In this document: positions 22,501 to 34,486 of the stretch, piece after piece
Position numbering within the stretch: the stretch's first letter is position 1
How the letters are laid out: every line of letters starts with the position of its first letter
Assembly: GCA_029948255.1 (NCBI GenBank)
Contig: JALIZF010001912.1
Coordinates: 1-64,000, forward strand
Length of the DNA stretch: 64,000 nucleotides
DNA from: Telmatactis stephensoni
Taxonomy: Eukaryota > Cnidaria > Anthozoa > Actiniaria > Isophelliidae
Direction: 5' to 3'
Translations under genes and position numbers: made by a program
The notes under the pieces: model-generated
Told to the model about the DNA's origin: nothing
Database searches by the model: none
The model's input: only the letters and a program-made list of their open reading frames with translations

Positions 22501-24182
22501 AACGGTATATAGTAGAACATCATGGCCCAGTGATCAGCATTTTCACACTTGATGCACAAGTTAAATACAAACGGAAAAGCAATCGCCAGTAAGAGGCTTC
22601 CACCGAGATGCCAGTGCTTTTTTGAGCCGTATTTCATTTCTCTGGTGTTGTCCATCTCCATTGCCACAAGCGGTGTGAATACAGCGTCAAACGTCTGGCC
22701 AAGTAGAAGCAGGGTCCCGGCAGAGGCGCTGGAAAACTTGATCACGCTTTTCATGTAGATCAACAAATACGTGAACCACGTTCCGGCTGTGAGGTCGTTT
22801 AGGATGTGACCGAAGCCATAACAGATAAGATTTCGCCAGCTAAGAACTCTAGGCCTTGGTTTTGGCTTGTAGTCGTCCATCTTGTAAGTGCATTAGTCGA
22901 ATACCCCATGGGGGGAAAAGCGATAAATTAAAAGTCACGTGCTCGCTTCGTAATCGCAGTGTTTGGTTTCAAAACAGCACTAGAACTGGTTATGGTAATG
23001 AATGCAATTCTTTGGTGTGTTTCATCATGTTTGTTTGCTCATGTTTATTTTCCGTTTACTTTGTAACAAAATTTTATTTCTTTACGATTTCGGCTCTTTT
23101 TGCTTGTGCTTTTGTTAGTCTATCCTTCTTTTTCTTCAAAACAAAAGCTGTGTTGGAATCCAATTAAGGCCACGAAGTATATTGTGATAAAACGAAATCC
23201 ACGGGTTTTTTGCTTTTTTGTGCTCTCGAATAATAAAAGCGCAAGCTGATTCTATTTACCGATCAGGCTCCAGCACTAGTTTGCATTTTTAAAAAGGCAA
23301 GTTAAAACAAAATTCTTATCTCACAGAAAACTTTAAACAAATAAATGTTTCGTTAAACCAGCTATATATATAAATGGATATGTAAAGCCAATATGTAAGT
23401 CTGCAGCGTTAATTTGTTTTGGAAGTAGAATTTTACACAACATGAGTTCCATAAAAGAGACCCTTGCGTGACATAAAATTAATCTGATTTTAATATAAGA
23501 TTTGATTTAAACGAATCTTTCTATTTACATCTAGAGATGTACGTGTGTGTTTTTAGTTATGTATGAAATTTGTATTTAGGATTTTGCGTGCAGATATTTC
23601 ATTCCACTTATCAGATTTTTAGAAGTACACGTCACGCTATGTTTCGTGTTGGCTTCATTGCTCGTTGATGGAAACTTACCAAACTTACCTCAGTGAGTTC
23701 AAGCTACACTTTTCACTCTCATCTCTTGCCAACTCTGGAATCATTGAGAGATGCGAGATTTGAGTAGCAGCCCAACCAATTTGAAATATAGCGATGAACG
23801 GCGAGTAGTAAAAGAATTGAGCCCAGTGGGCAGTATTCTCGCAGTTTATACACAAATTGAAAATAAATGGGAAAGAAATGACCACACATATGACCCCAAC
23901 AAGATGCCAAATCTTTCGCCTTCCATAGCTACAGCGAGCTGTTTTATCTGACTCTATTCCCACGAGTGGCGTAGCAATTGCGTCTGCTACTTGTCCTATA
24001 AGAAGCAGCACACCAGCCGCGAGACTGGAGAATTTGACAACTTTGTGAAGGTAAACCAGTAGGTAAGTGAACCACATCGATGCCGTAAGGTCGTTTAGAA
24101 TGTGGCCGACACCATAACATAGTTTTAACCGCCAGGGTAGTGGTGTTTTTGGCACTGATAGACTTCTATCGGCCACTTCCAT
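7595..24182 (-). CDS. MFSD12: Major facilitator superfamily domain-containing protein 12
   Basis: Ten exons join in frame: 23689-24182 (first exon 1a), 20512-20632, 20051-20215, 10897-10989, 10641-10733, 9857-9897, 9482-9611, 8730-8836, 8451-8581 and 7595-7848, giving 542 aa. Family blocks follow the human MFSD12 order: [80 protein letters not shown]. It is a 12-TM transporter of the GPH-like MFS group; the mammalian protein imports cysteine into lysosomes and melanosomes. The first intron holds a second version of exon 1 (22393-22880). The third intron is 9 kb and contains a nested gene and a large repeat element. The last exon encodes a polar Ser-rich cytoplasmic tail. Product class is sure; substrate is by homology. 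Confidence 0.92.
9291..9371 (+). repeat. G-rich minisatellite with G-quadruplex potential
   Basis: About three ~24 bp units of the form GAGGGGAGTGAGGGTGGGGG lie between runs of 9-12 G. It lies in an intron of MFSD12, whose transcript strand is C-rich here. A poly-T run directly precedes it, and a C-run sits at 9114-9125. Confidence 0.85.
9697..9800. mobile_element. Half copy of a MITE (family C)
   Basis: GTACAAACACTGAAAAATGTGTAGCA followed by repeated 'TAGCACTATTTAG'-type sequence matches the end and interior of the complete element at 27689-27839. It is in an MFSD12 intron. Confidence 0.5.
11020..11335. mobile_element. Foldback element
   Basis: Inverted arms share TGTCTCTGTAC, GATATAAACAC and GGAAGATGTAG with the complement at 11268-11325. 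GC-rich CGCGCG steps occur at both edges. The open frame across it is incidental. Located in MFSD12 intron 3. Confidence 0.65.
11640..11830. mobile_element. MITE
   Basis: The left and right parts contain inverted copies of CAATAAATTTGAAAACGCA, and the outer ends carry GTAGAC/GTAGCC-type motifs. Non-coding; MFSD12 intron 3. Confidence 0.5.
12185..15590. other. Cargo region without recognisable genes
   Basis: These 3.4 kb inside the long unit have only short open frames on both strands, none with a motif that I recognise. A T/G-rich simple stretch lies at 14312-14366. Base composition is more GC-balanced than the surrounding intron, which suggests a foreign or repeat origin. Confidence 0.5.
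15594..17192. repeat. Satellite-like array with higher-order structure
   Basis: The array is built from diverged ~33-36 bp modules of the type AGCCCTTGACTCGGCTTAG. The clearest part (about 16776-17110) is a 69 bp dimer repeated nearly identically four to five times. A longer segment (15594-15850) recurs at 16176-16395 and partly at 16490-16580, which is a higher-order repeat. There are no spacers as in CRISPR. It is carried inside the compound element. Confidence 0.85.
18381..19570 (+). CDS. Predicted multi-pass membrane protein nested in MFSD12 intron
   Basis: A tiny first exon (18381-18384, ATG A) with donor GTAAGTAT joins exon 18663-19570 after the acceptor TTCACAG. This gives 303 aa starting [13 protein letters not shown]. 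Two long hydrophobic stretches occupy about residues 18-45 and 48-75, and a third about 128-152. The C-terminal half is soluble and mixed-charge, with [16 protein letters not shown] and [13 protein letters not shown] do not recognise the family. Alternatively translation starts at the internal ATG at 18698 (290 aa). It lies on the opposite strand within MFSD12 intron 3, just right of the compound element. Being the longest non-repeat frame in the intron, with an in-frame splice, it is probably a real gene. Confidence 0.6.
20966..21008 (+). repeat. C-rich (CCCCT)n simple repeat
   Basis: Tandem CCCCT/CCCTT units in the MFSD12 intron between exon 2 and exon 1b. The rest of 20633-22392 shows no exon that I can support. 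Confidence 0.8.
22393..22880 (-). CDS. MFSD12: Alternative first exon 1b of MFSD12
   Basis: This exon has its own ATG (22880), encodes 162 complete codons plus two bases (AG), and ends at a good donor (GTAAGG). Exon 1a (23689-24182) ends in the same phase with the same AG, so both can splice to exon 20512-20632 and regenerate the Arg-Tyr junction; the 1b isoform would be 540 aa. The two exons are about half identical in protein. In 1b the conserved [17 protein letters not shown] reads [17 protein letters not shown], altering a loop conserved in MFS transporters. No second set of downstream exons lies between 1b and exon 2, which favours alternative promoters over two complete genes. An orphaned duplicate exon is the alternative. 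Confidence 0.75.
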
Positions 24183-25566
24183 TAGGCCAATTGAAGAATT
24201 TTAATACAAGTCGCGTTTACGAGGAAGATATAGACCAATAATTAGTCTTATAAAATGAACAGACTCTATGATGCTGGGTCACATTGTAGTCAGTTGATCA
24301 TCAACTGATGTGATGCCTTAATGCTTTCGTGAGTCTTACGAGTCATTTCACACTGAGTTTTAATTGTCTGTAAACCACTTGGGGGCATCATGAGGCTATC
24401 CCAAGAACGATTAAACAAACCAATCACGTACAGAGCTGATTTTTGTCAACTGCGGTTTGACATTTTCTTTTAGACAATATTTTAGTATTGACACGTGATG
24501 TTGTACATTGTACAAACAGGTATTAACAATTACGCTATTCAAATTATTTTGGAATTAAAACGTTTAATTTGTAGCTAGTATCTTTTCTCCCCAAAAAAAT
24601 CTCCCAGCTGACTATACGCCAATGTGGTGATTCCCTTCTGTCGGTCACCTCAGTTCTGACCCTGCGTTGCTACGGAGTTCAGTGCAAAGTTCCATCCGGC
24701 ACGTGATTGCAGGCGTTCGGCGCATTGAAATGATCATACCACTGCACGTGATCTTTTCGTGAGTTTTTCTTTTAATTTCCAGTATTTTGTACTTTTATGG
24801 GCTTAGTTTACAGTTTTCGACCATACTGATTTCGCGAGTATTTGCTGTATTACGAGCCTTGAAAACGATGGTCTCCTTCGCAGACATTGTAAGGTTCGTC
24901 ACGCAACGCTCTCACCACGTTACGAACATGACGTTGCGTGACGAAATAACGTCTGCGAAGGTGCTATGAAAATTAAGGCGCCCAAAAACTGAGAGACAAA
25001 CGCAAGGTGATTGGATATAATTAGCAATATTCACCAATTCTTGGGTTTCATGTGACGTCATTTTCAATCTCGCTGGAATTTTCATCAGCTGAAAGACAAG
25101 TTTTCAATAGAATATTCCCCGGTTGAGAGCACATGGTTGACCACCATTTGAACAATTGAAATTCAACAGCTGTTTGATACCCAGCAATATATCAGCGAGC
25201 TGTTATGCCCGACTGTTGTGTCATTACGACTTATATATTGTTTTCAATATGGATAATTTGATATTTAAAATCCCTTTATCAATGAAAGAAATCAATGTTG
25301 TACATTTCTATTTGTGTAAAACAGGCTTTTATTTTGACTTTATATCAATTCTTATTGCACTTATTCATTCTATCTAATTTTATGACGTCATTTTCTTCTA
25401 GAAACACGTGGTGTGTGTCATATTGATTTTTATAAAATATTTTTTGCATGTCAACTTTTCTTGGTGTTAAAATTTTCAAAATCCATTCAATTTAAGATTT
25501 CGTATCTACAAATTTCATTGAGCTAATGTTTCCATTGAAAATTGTCACGGCTTGAGTCATAACGTG
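24183..25566. other. Intergenic region, MFSD12 promoter side
   Basis: Lies between the MFSD12 start and the end of the TTLL gene (both on -). It holds a stem-forming inverted repeat at 24868-24966 (CCTTCGCAGAC...GTCACGCAACG and complement) and otherwise AT-rich sequence. No gene seen. Confidence 0.5.
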
Positions 25567-28500
25567 TCACGCAACGACGTGATTTTCTTGTAACTGCTGA
25601 AAATGAAAAACGAGAAATTCTTAACAAAAAGCTTTGCAACTGAAAGATATCAAAAGGAAAGACGTACTGGGCGAAACAAATCTAATTTACATCTTTTCTA
25701 TCCGATATGCTTACCTTTATTCTAAGGGTATTGGGAGCCTCTCTTGCTCTTTGAACATTCGTCATTCTAAAAGAAATACGGTAATTGAAATGTAACTGCA
25801 ATGTACTGGAAAATAGGGCTTGCGTTGTTTCTCATCCCCTCCCCTCCCTTCTCCCCCCCCCCCCCCCCCCCTCATTCCTTTGGAGGGTGGGGTTCCAAAA
25901 TCAAGGCAAATAATTTGTGTATGCTAGAATGGTCAATTCGGATAACTACTGATATAGCTATAGCTTGATTATCAGGCTCTATAAAAGGGGTGGAGGAAAA
26001 GCCACTCTTCTTCCCCCTGTGCCCCACCCCAAGGGCCTGATTCTCAGGCTACGACGTTCTACGGAACGAGTTGGGGATAGCAGGGTTTATACCGTTGATG
26101 GTTTCATTGTCCGTACCTTTCTTGATTGGTAACACTGTTTTTCCTCAAAGATGGTCCACTATCCCCAAGGCCATCTGCTCTATGTAATATTGGTGCTGGT
26201 CCAGATATCACAGACAGCCCTAAAGACGCGGTTTGTTGTGGCGTTACCTTGGTAACATTTGGAAACGGAAACGTTGAACAAGCATACTGCTGGCTCACAT
26301 TATACGGTGTTCCTCCTCCTGAACTGGAAAAATTACTTTGTGTGCCTCGCGGGTTGGCCCGCGCGGCGTTAGGCGGGTCTTGTAGAGATTTAGGCCCCGA
26401 GGCGCTAAACGATCTTTGTTTTGGTCCTGAATTGGGATGACTTTCACCTCGACCATCGTAAAATTGTCCTAAAGTGTACAATTTCGAGTCGTCGTAGTTA
26501 GCATTAGTTCGCCATTCCATATCTGCTCCAATTAGGTTTGGTACTCTGGCTACAGTTCTTCGTGGTCCTAGTCGATGTTTAGGCACTCCAACACTACTAA
26601 AACCAGTAATGGAACCAAGCGTTCGACGATCGTTACGGTTTAAATGATGATAAGAATTAATGTTCACGGCGTTTGAAAGTTGGGCAGCTTGGTAAGGTAC
26701 TCGCCCATAGTTACTAGATTGGATTGATGCTGCCCCAGCAGTTGTCATGCCAACAGATGTCGCATGGAGACCGGAAATGACGCGATTAGCCAAGGATTCC
26801 TTTTGACTACTTCTATCGTCCTGCAAAGTAAACGACAAAGTTGGTTAACTTTTCTTTTTGTCTTTTTTTTTAATTTTCCTTTCACGTGTTGCCCCTCCCT
26901 TTCTAAGTGACTAAGCTGGATGATCAGCCGCATTACAGTCTCAATCTCTAGCCGTTAAAATTACGTTTCTCTTCAATAGAGGGATTTCATGGCAGCCATG
27001 TTTGTGGACAAGTACAATAGAAAGTTTTTGAATAACCAAAGATTTTATTTCTCTTGGGAGAAAATCACTATTATTTTGACCACAAACATGTCTGCCGCGA
27101 AATCCCTCTATTCGTATGAAGGAAAAACAAGAAAATCTACATCTAAACTGATCTAAATTTGTAAGCTCAGCAACACTTTTTTGCTCCTTTAACGTACCTT
27201 ATCGTGTAGACAACAGTTTTTCTGTGGTCCTCCAGTACCAGGAGTACAATGTAACAACTTGTAGACAAATTCCACCACACCCAGTCCACGTATTAAGTTA
27301 TCTCGTTGTAACAGCGCTGTTATTCTTTCTAGTTCTTCTTCTTCTAGGATATCCATAGGTTTGCTTGTGTCCAATGAAATTGTAGAGCTACTGGCCTTTA
27401 GGTCCTAAACAATCAAACAACATATGGTTAAAAATACTAGAGGAAAATCAGAGTACCAATGCATGTATTATGAATGTCTCTGTAACAACAAAAAGCTCTT
27501 TATGAAGTCGAGGTACTGTCATAGTCATGACTACTAACTTCTTTGGAAGTGTGACTAGTGTGTCTTCACTTTAATTTCTTTAGATAACTCGACGGAGAAC
27601 GCAAAGTGAGAACAGAATCACACTCAGATCACCATGGTAACGTCGTGACGGCAAAATTTGATCAGTGTCACTTTCTTTTCACATCTTACTGGAGTACAAA
27701 CACTAAAAGTGTGCAATACTTTGCACTATTTAGTAGTAAATAGCACTAATTAGACAATAGGAAACAAAAGAATTTGCATAATTTAGCACTATTTAGTACT
27801 ATTTATGTTGCACACTTTTAGTGTTTGTACTCTAGTGGACGATCAAAAAGTTTTAAAAAGTGTCGCGTTACCAAGTTACGTTACCTGATCAGCCTTTTTC
27901 TTGCCCAAATACGGCCTTCTGATTGGTGGCTTTTTAGACGTTGGTCTTCCGTGAGGACTTTCAGGTCTTGGTCCTTTTGACTTTGCGTTTTTCTGTTTTG
28001 CAATATCGAGTTCTTGTTTGGCTTGAATTTGTTCACGTTGTATTCTACAATACAACACAAACATAGAAAAAAATATATGAAATCATTCAGTTTTTGATCT
28101 GTCCAGCTCAATTATCGCGCGTCCGGAATATTCTCACAGAAATCCCCAATTTCCAAACTCCAAAAAGAACTCCAGTGTTGCCAAGGTTCTGTATGGGTTC
28201 TACATGTATATGGGTGTCCATCTTGCTTTACATGTAGAATGGCAAAAGCAATTCAGCAAAACAACTTCATACCTTGCGCACTCGATTCTTGCTTTGGAGG
28301 CTGCAGTTTCTTGGAAAAGTGAACAACTATTTTCAAAGAATCGCTGGTACTTCTCTTCGTTGCCTTGTGGGTAAATACGCCTTCAGAAAATACAGATATT
28401 CATTAATTATACAGTCATGTAGACAACAACTAAAGGACTAATAGAACTATGAAGTACCTGTATTTCCCTAAGTTTTTGTCTTCATATTTAGTTAGCATTT

Positions 28501-31500
28501 CAAGATACTGGCTCTGATTTTCTTCGCCTTCGTCACGTCTGTACGAAAAGAAAATTACCACTGACTTAATTCACAGTATCATTATGAACACTAACGCATC
28601 TACGGTTACGGGTTTATGGTTGAATTAAATACTGTAACTTAGAATGTCGACACTTCAGTAATTATAGAGTAGAAACAACTTAATCGAAGCCTTACTCACT
28701 TACTGTCACTGCGCGCAAATGTTGGCAAACTATTTTTTTATACTTTTGCCAGTCTTATGGAATTTTATTGAGAGGTTTCTTGACGCGCGCACATACTCAT
28801 TGGGATTGTTACTTTACGGAAGCACGTAAACGCCCGTAAACATTCCCGTTTAACGCATAGAGACTGAAGAGGGTGCGCGCTTTGAGAAACACCAGAAACT
28901 TTATCGTGAGCCTTAACGGGTATTTCAAGAAACGACCCAACCTACGCGTGCAAGATCCAGATGATGATGATGAGGAGAAGGACGGTGATGATGATGATGA
29001 TGAAAGTTTTAAAGAATAACTACTTTCTTCAGCGACTTACTTTGGTTCCTTTGGCCTTTGTTTTTGTAGAAGTCTGTCACGAACTTTCTTCTTGTCTTCT
29101 TCAATGATCTTCTTTCTATCACATGCACCAAAGTTTACTAAATTCAATGCATCATTAATGAGTCCTTCCTTGATTTCTTTGTCAAGCAGAGAATCCGTAG
29201 AAAAACTAGGCGAGAGATTGACCTACAAACATAGAAAGAAACTGTCAGTGACTGAGTACTATATAAAGTCCTAAGAAATGCTTTGTGTACATAGGAAAAA
29301 CATCTAGATCTTTGATGAGTAACAATTAGCACGACCTCCCAGCTCAAAATTAGTCTGCCTGCCTCGCCCTCTGAACAAAGGCATGGTTCAAGTTTTTCAT
29401 TTAACAAAGTCTCCTGTGCTTTTAGCAATAACAGCTCACTTTATTACAGTACCTCAATGATCCATGGCTTTAGCTTTCTGTCTAATAACACATCAAAACC
29501 AAGAATCTCAAAACATGCACTGCCTTTGTTGTGGTTTGGAAAACATGTTCTGTAGTTGTGTTTTAGGATAGGATGAGCAGTTATTAGGGTCTTGATAATG
29601 ACATCCTGAAACACAAAACATAATCATCATAAATATAGTATAATATATAATTTCAGGTGGCAGCAACACAGCAAATTGCTCTGACATTATTTAGAGCAGA
29701 GAGGAACGGTTTAGGGAGGAGGGAGAAATAGCCCCCAAAAAGTAGGGAGGAGGGAGAAAAGAGGCAGAAAAATCGGTTTGGGGGGAGGGAGGAAAACAAT
29801 TATGAGATGTAGTGAAGGAGAAATGTCCGAAAAAAAATAGGGAGGAGGGAAAAATAGGCTCAAAAAGTAGGGAGGAGGGAGATTTAGACTCCTGTTCCTC
29901 TCCGCTCTATTTAGCAGCAGCAAGTTATCATATACCGTAAGTTTGGGTGGGGTCATCCAACTTCATTTTCTTGGTGTATATGTGAAGAATCCTTTAATGA
30001 GGATAAGAAAACCTACACAACACTGAACTTACTTCAATACGCTCCCATATTTCCTTAACGTTATAGCCATTATCTTCAAACCATCTATTCACAGTGGTAA
30101 GTCGTCTGTAAAGAGAGGGTAAAATGTTTAAAAAAAGCAGCAGTGTACATAGTTATAATGATTATTGTCATCATCTTGAACTCTTTAGAGTAGTCATGCA
30201 GCTAGTACATTTGGATAATAATTATCTAAGTACTAGTTTGAATAAATTACATGATTGACTATTCTTTCATGTATTAGCATGAGTATTAACAGCCATCTTT
30301 TTGCTTGCTGGTAACTCTGGAGTGAGCGAAAATTAAGACGGCTGTTACTTAGATTATCCCCATATTAATATAGCATGTATTTACAGCGTAGTGCCCTGAG
30401 GGTTAATTGTTAATCACCTTTCAAATAAGTGGGCCCAGCAGCATATACTACTAAAATCACGACTGTTAGCACCGCCAATTGATCGATTGATCAGCAATGC
30501 TAACAGTCGAGCAATTTCGGTAGTACATGTAAGTATGATTTTTACCTTTTGCTTCCACTTTCTTCATCTCTAATAAAATCTTTACTGTGTTTGTTGATAG
30601 AATAATTTGTAAGATGCATACAAATGTCCTCCTGGCAAGCAAACAAACAAAAATTTAGAATTTAAATACTTTGAATAATTCAATTTTTTATCATTTTCCT
30701 TTAACTTGATGTGCTGCATGAAAACCAGCCAAGAAATGACATTTAGTAATATCATGGAAGTACAAAATTTATATGTAGCAAAATTAATGGTCTAAAATTA
30801 AACTCACCAAATTATTGCTTTGTGGCTCAGTATACTGGATTGTAGCAAATCGGCCTAATCCATCTTCGTAAACAAAAATTCTTAAAGGGTCACAAGATGT
30901 GACTAATACATAAATCCTAAGATCAAACTTGAAACCATCGATAAGAAAAGGTTTAGAGATATACTGCTGGCAAACCATGTGCTCCCCTGGTTTGATTTCC
31001 TACAAGAACAGAAATATACAAAAACATATTTAGTACAAAAAGGCAAGGAAGACATTTTATGGCAGCTGCATATATGATACAGTTATGTAAATGTTTCCTA
31101 TGGGATAAATTCACTAGGGCTAATTTGTTTCATGGACTTATTACTTAAATGTTTCATGGTTTTATTACTTAAATTTTTTGTGTTATTAGATTCTTATAAT
31201 GGTTCTTTGAAAAAACAAACAAATAAATAAATAAATTATGATTTTCCATATTGTTGGTTTTCACCTCCAATTGATCCCCCAAGGTTAAATACCCTCATTA
31301 GACTTAGTGTCAATCATAGAATTACATGTATCTGCATGTATCCATCTATTATCATATTTCTGTGTGGCCAGCCAATGAGAACAACAATAGCCCAGGAACA
31401 ATAGACAATTACAATACCTTTGGATTCTTTATTACTGCTATTCCACGACCTTGACTACCACTCTCAGGTTTTGTTATGTAAGTTTTATTCTTTTTCTGTC

Positions 31501-33313
31501 TACAGAAAGCTTGTAAATCCCCATAGCTAGAGAGAGAGAAACAATTAGAACAATTATAAATAAAGCAGTTTGTACAAGTACTTGTATGAAATGTAGAAAT
31601 GGCAAGGCCATGGCCAAATTTCAGGGTGACCGTCATGAATTACACATTACCATGGCCATTTGCATTGCACCCATTTGACACTTATATGAATGGCTGTAGA
31701 GATACTTGGCTATAATAGCATTTTTACATGTACATTGTAACACGATCCTATAAAGCAAAAGGGATCTACATGACAAAGCGATTAACACATAGAGGTGTTG
31801 AAGCCTTTTTAATGATCTCAATCTATACATGGCCAGTGTATTGATAAAGGTGACATATTTTCATGAAAAAAATATCATCTGATTTTTTTTCCTCACAAAG
31901 ATATGAAAAATATTCATCCAAACATGCACTAGCTATTATATAGCGTGCTCTACCACATACAGTTAACAGCATGTTCCAAATGTGTATTGTCTATTATATC
32001 TATTAAAATGCAAATTAAACCAGGCCAATTATGGCAGGAAACACTTCAATACATGATTAAGTCATTCGCAAAATAAAACCATCATCTTCTAAAGTCTGCA
32101 AAACACCTGAAATGTGAGGTGACCCCCTATTGTTTTGCCTTGTGGGTAATTAGTTAGATGTCAATATTTATGTGATGATTAGTTCAAAGAAAATTAAAAA
32201 ACTTACTCTGATGGAAGACACCAGGTTCTGGGGAAGACAGCATAATCTTTTGGAAACTGTTTCCAAAGTCGATTCATGTTTCTAGCAAGACAGTCTTTTC
32301 TGCATATCTCACCCATTCCAGGAAAATGATTTATTTTCTAAAAATCAAAAGAAAAGAGCTCTGTCAGCATGATTTATCTCAGGCATAAATCACTTGCGAC
32401 GTGCTAATCCTATATGAGGATTACAACTACTTTCTACTATTAAACTCTGTTGTATGTCATTCCTTGGCAAATTTTTGAAATTCCAAAAATGTTAATTATA
32501 AACCAGCTCAAATTATTTTGATAAGCATAATTACCTGTGTCTATTCTACATGTATAAAGTTTTAATTTAAGTTCTTTAATTTAGTTTCAAATTTATGTTC
32601 TTTATTTACAAATGACACTTCCACTCTGAAATGGAACCACTGATCGCGGATGTCAATTAGTATCAATTCTTCTTAAATTCTCGAATTGCACTTCTTTAGA
32701 TTCTAATTTCACTTCGTATTGATTTCGTCTGGAAGTTACAATATTACTATCAGTGGAACCAGCGATCATGGATGACCATGTCAGTTTCTGGTACTCACTT
32801 GGTATCGTTTCATATCGATGCACCGTTCCAAAGGTATTGTAGAATCCGACCAATATAATGACCAGTCCTCGTCCTCCCCAACTTCTTTCATCCCAAATCG
32901 CTTGCTAACACGACGAACTAGAATTGAATAAAGGTAGACATTCGTGGAGGATATTAGGCAATAATCAAAACAATAAACTCTTACAAACTTTTGATCAATT
33001 GCCACTTACCGCTATCATATTTACACGTCGTTAGGCAAACGCTAAGCCATCTATAACATTAACACAGAACATTATAATCAGAAAATGTGGCTTAAACAAC
33101 TGTTTATATTAAGAAAGATATCTCATACTTTTTCTTTCTCTTTTTTGGCTTTGATTTCTTGGGTGAGTCAGGAGTTTCAGGTCGTTCTTCAGCAACAGGC
33201 AGTTGTGTATCGAACAAGTCTCCAGTATTTTCGCCTTCGCAATCACTTTCTCCAGCAACACTTAGTTCATCATCGCTTCCATTTAAATCTTCTTCAGCAT
33301 CCTTTATAGTCAT
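25567..33313 (-). CDS. TTLL6: Tubulin polyglutamylase, TTLL6/TTLL13 type
   Basis: Seventeen exons: 33129-33313, 33010-33050, 32799-32917, 32207-32337, 31418-31526, 30808-30999, 30546-30631, 30033-30105, 29453-29605, 29041-29222, 28458-28538, 28273-28380, 27885-28044, 27198-27404, 26117-26820, 25715-25766, 25567-25596. All join in phase to 870 aa. The TTL core has GMKEVGEDEDWSLYW, FPRTWCLP, KPESGSQGRGI (residues 178-188), QQYISKPFLIDGFKFDLR, HLTNYS (265-270), GFDVLLD and the ATP/Mg end motif E363-V-N. Downstream, RRIYP, LFQETAASKAR and EEEELERITALLQR match the TTLL6/13 group. The N-terminus is acidic, then Lys-rich; the C-terminus is a long low-complexity tail. It adds glutamate chains to tubulin in cilia and axonemes. 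TTLL6 versus TTLL13 cannot be separated here. Confidence 0.92.
25850..25872 (+). repeat. Poly-C tract
   Basis: C-rich run in an intron near the 3' end of the TTLL gene. Confidence 0.8.
26976..27111. mobile_element. Inverted-repeat MITE (family A, copy 2)
   Basis: Same ends as 99-245 (ATAGAGGGATTTCA... and complement), with the interior in the opposite orientation. It sits in the TTLL intron between exons 15 and 14. Confidence 0.8.
27689..27839. mobile_element. MITE (family C, complete)
   Basis: Inverted ends GAGTACAAACACTAAAAGTGTGCAA face the complement at 27813-27838; the interior repeats TAGCACTATTTAG. It is in a TTLL intron. A half copy is at 9697-9800. Confidence 0.75.
28966..29008. repeat. 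(GAT)n microsatellite
   Basis: GAT/GATGAG trinucleotide run in a TTLL intron. Confidence 0.8.
29691..29912. mobile_element. MITE with purine-rich interior
   Basis: Ends AGAGCAGAGAGGAAC and complement (GTTCCTCTCCGCTCT), with ATTT on both sides. The interior has repeated GGGAGGAGGGAGAAA units. It lies in the TTLL intron between exons 9 and 8. Confidence 0.7.
30445..30527. repeat. Perfect-stem inverted repeat
   Basis: CGACTGTTAGCA faces TGCTAACAGTCG around a GATCGATTGATC core, with further pairing outside. It could form a hairpin; it lies in a TTLL intron. A short palindromic MITE remnant is likely. Confidence 0.55.
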
Positions 33314-33448
33314 TCTTTAAAATTCTCTGGAATTGCTTTAGATTGATGTATTTTTGGGTGTTATTCTAATACAATTCATGCTCGTTTGTTTTGTCGCTAC
33401 CTTCTTTTGCGGGATAGCAACAGTTTATTGGAGTTGATTGGTCCTTTT

Positions 33449-33462
33449 GTTGCTATGGTGCT
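33449..33462 (+). promoter_or_regulatory. X-box-like motif upstream of TTLL6
   Basis: GTTGCTATGGTGCT shares the left half and core of the RFX X-box (12 of 14 against the degenerate consensus) and lies 136 bp upstream of the TTLL start codon. RFX control of axonemal TTLL genes would be expected; use here is inferred. Confidence 0.4.
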
Positions 33463-34486
33463 TGATGCATTGTGCATGTGAGCCCGCGATACCACAGGAA
33501 GCCCAAAATGAAAATGTGACGGAAATGTATTCTATTTTAGTTTTTTCTACTTTTTTTCTTCTGTTTTTCTACTTTTATTATCTTTTTTATTTGAAAAATA
33601 TAAAAAACTCAGCAGCAAAAATCAAAAAATCAAACACAACACACTGATAAGGAACAGATACTGTAGCACTGCAGAGAAAAACTAGCACTGAAATTCACGA
33701 TACTGGATGACTGGACACTCATTCTATAGTTTTCTGGACTCTCGACATGGTAGTCTTGACACTCGACTTTTACTCTCGACTTTCGATCTGGTACTCTCGA
33801 CTCTCGACCAAAACCTAAACTCCGTGATAAGTGGCCAAGAGTCTGAAAACCAACATAAATCCCGATCGAGGAACTCTTAGTAAATTCTTAACAAATTTGG
33901 TCTAAACATCTGTGAAATTTACCCAATATCAAACAGTTCTTCGAAAAGCCCTTAAAAAGTCACCTAACAAATTAGTCCGATTAGTTGGAAAGAATCAAGC
34001 ACCCACACAAACCTTCGATCAATATGACGCTTACAAATCTACGAAGGACGTCCTCAATGATTTCCATGCAAATCATGAGGATAGACTTCAAAATAATCTG
34101 GTCTCCCAAGGTCTCTTCTTTTCAAGCGTTCTAGAAAACTCCATGTCAAAGCCGAAAGTATTTATTACTCGGGCTTCCGTAGGAATATACCCGTATCATA
34201 ATTATTTGTGCACAAACTAGCTGATTCCTTGAGAGGAAGCTAACAAATCGCCTTCCTAGAAAGGACAAGGGATATAAATGAAAATGCAAAGACGAAGGGA
34301 TAAATGAAAATGAAAAAATGAAAAGACGAAAGGATAAATGAAAATGCGTGAGGGGAGAGGAAATATGAAGGGTGCCTCAGAATTAGAGAAAATGACGTCA
34401 TTTTGGCATCATTCCTACCTTTCCACTTGTAAAAATAATATCCAGTAGTGCTCATTAACAAATGACCACAATTGTAAGATAACAGG

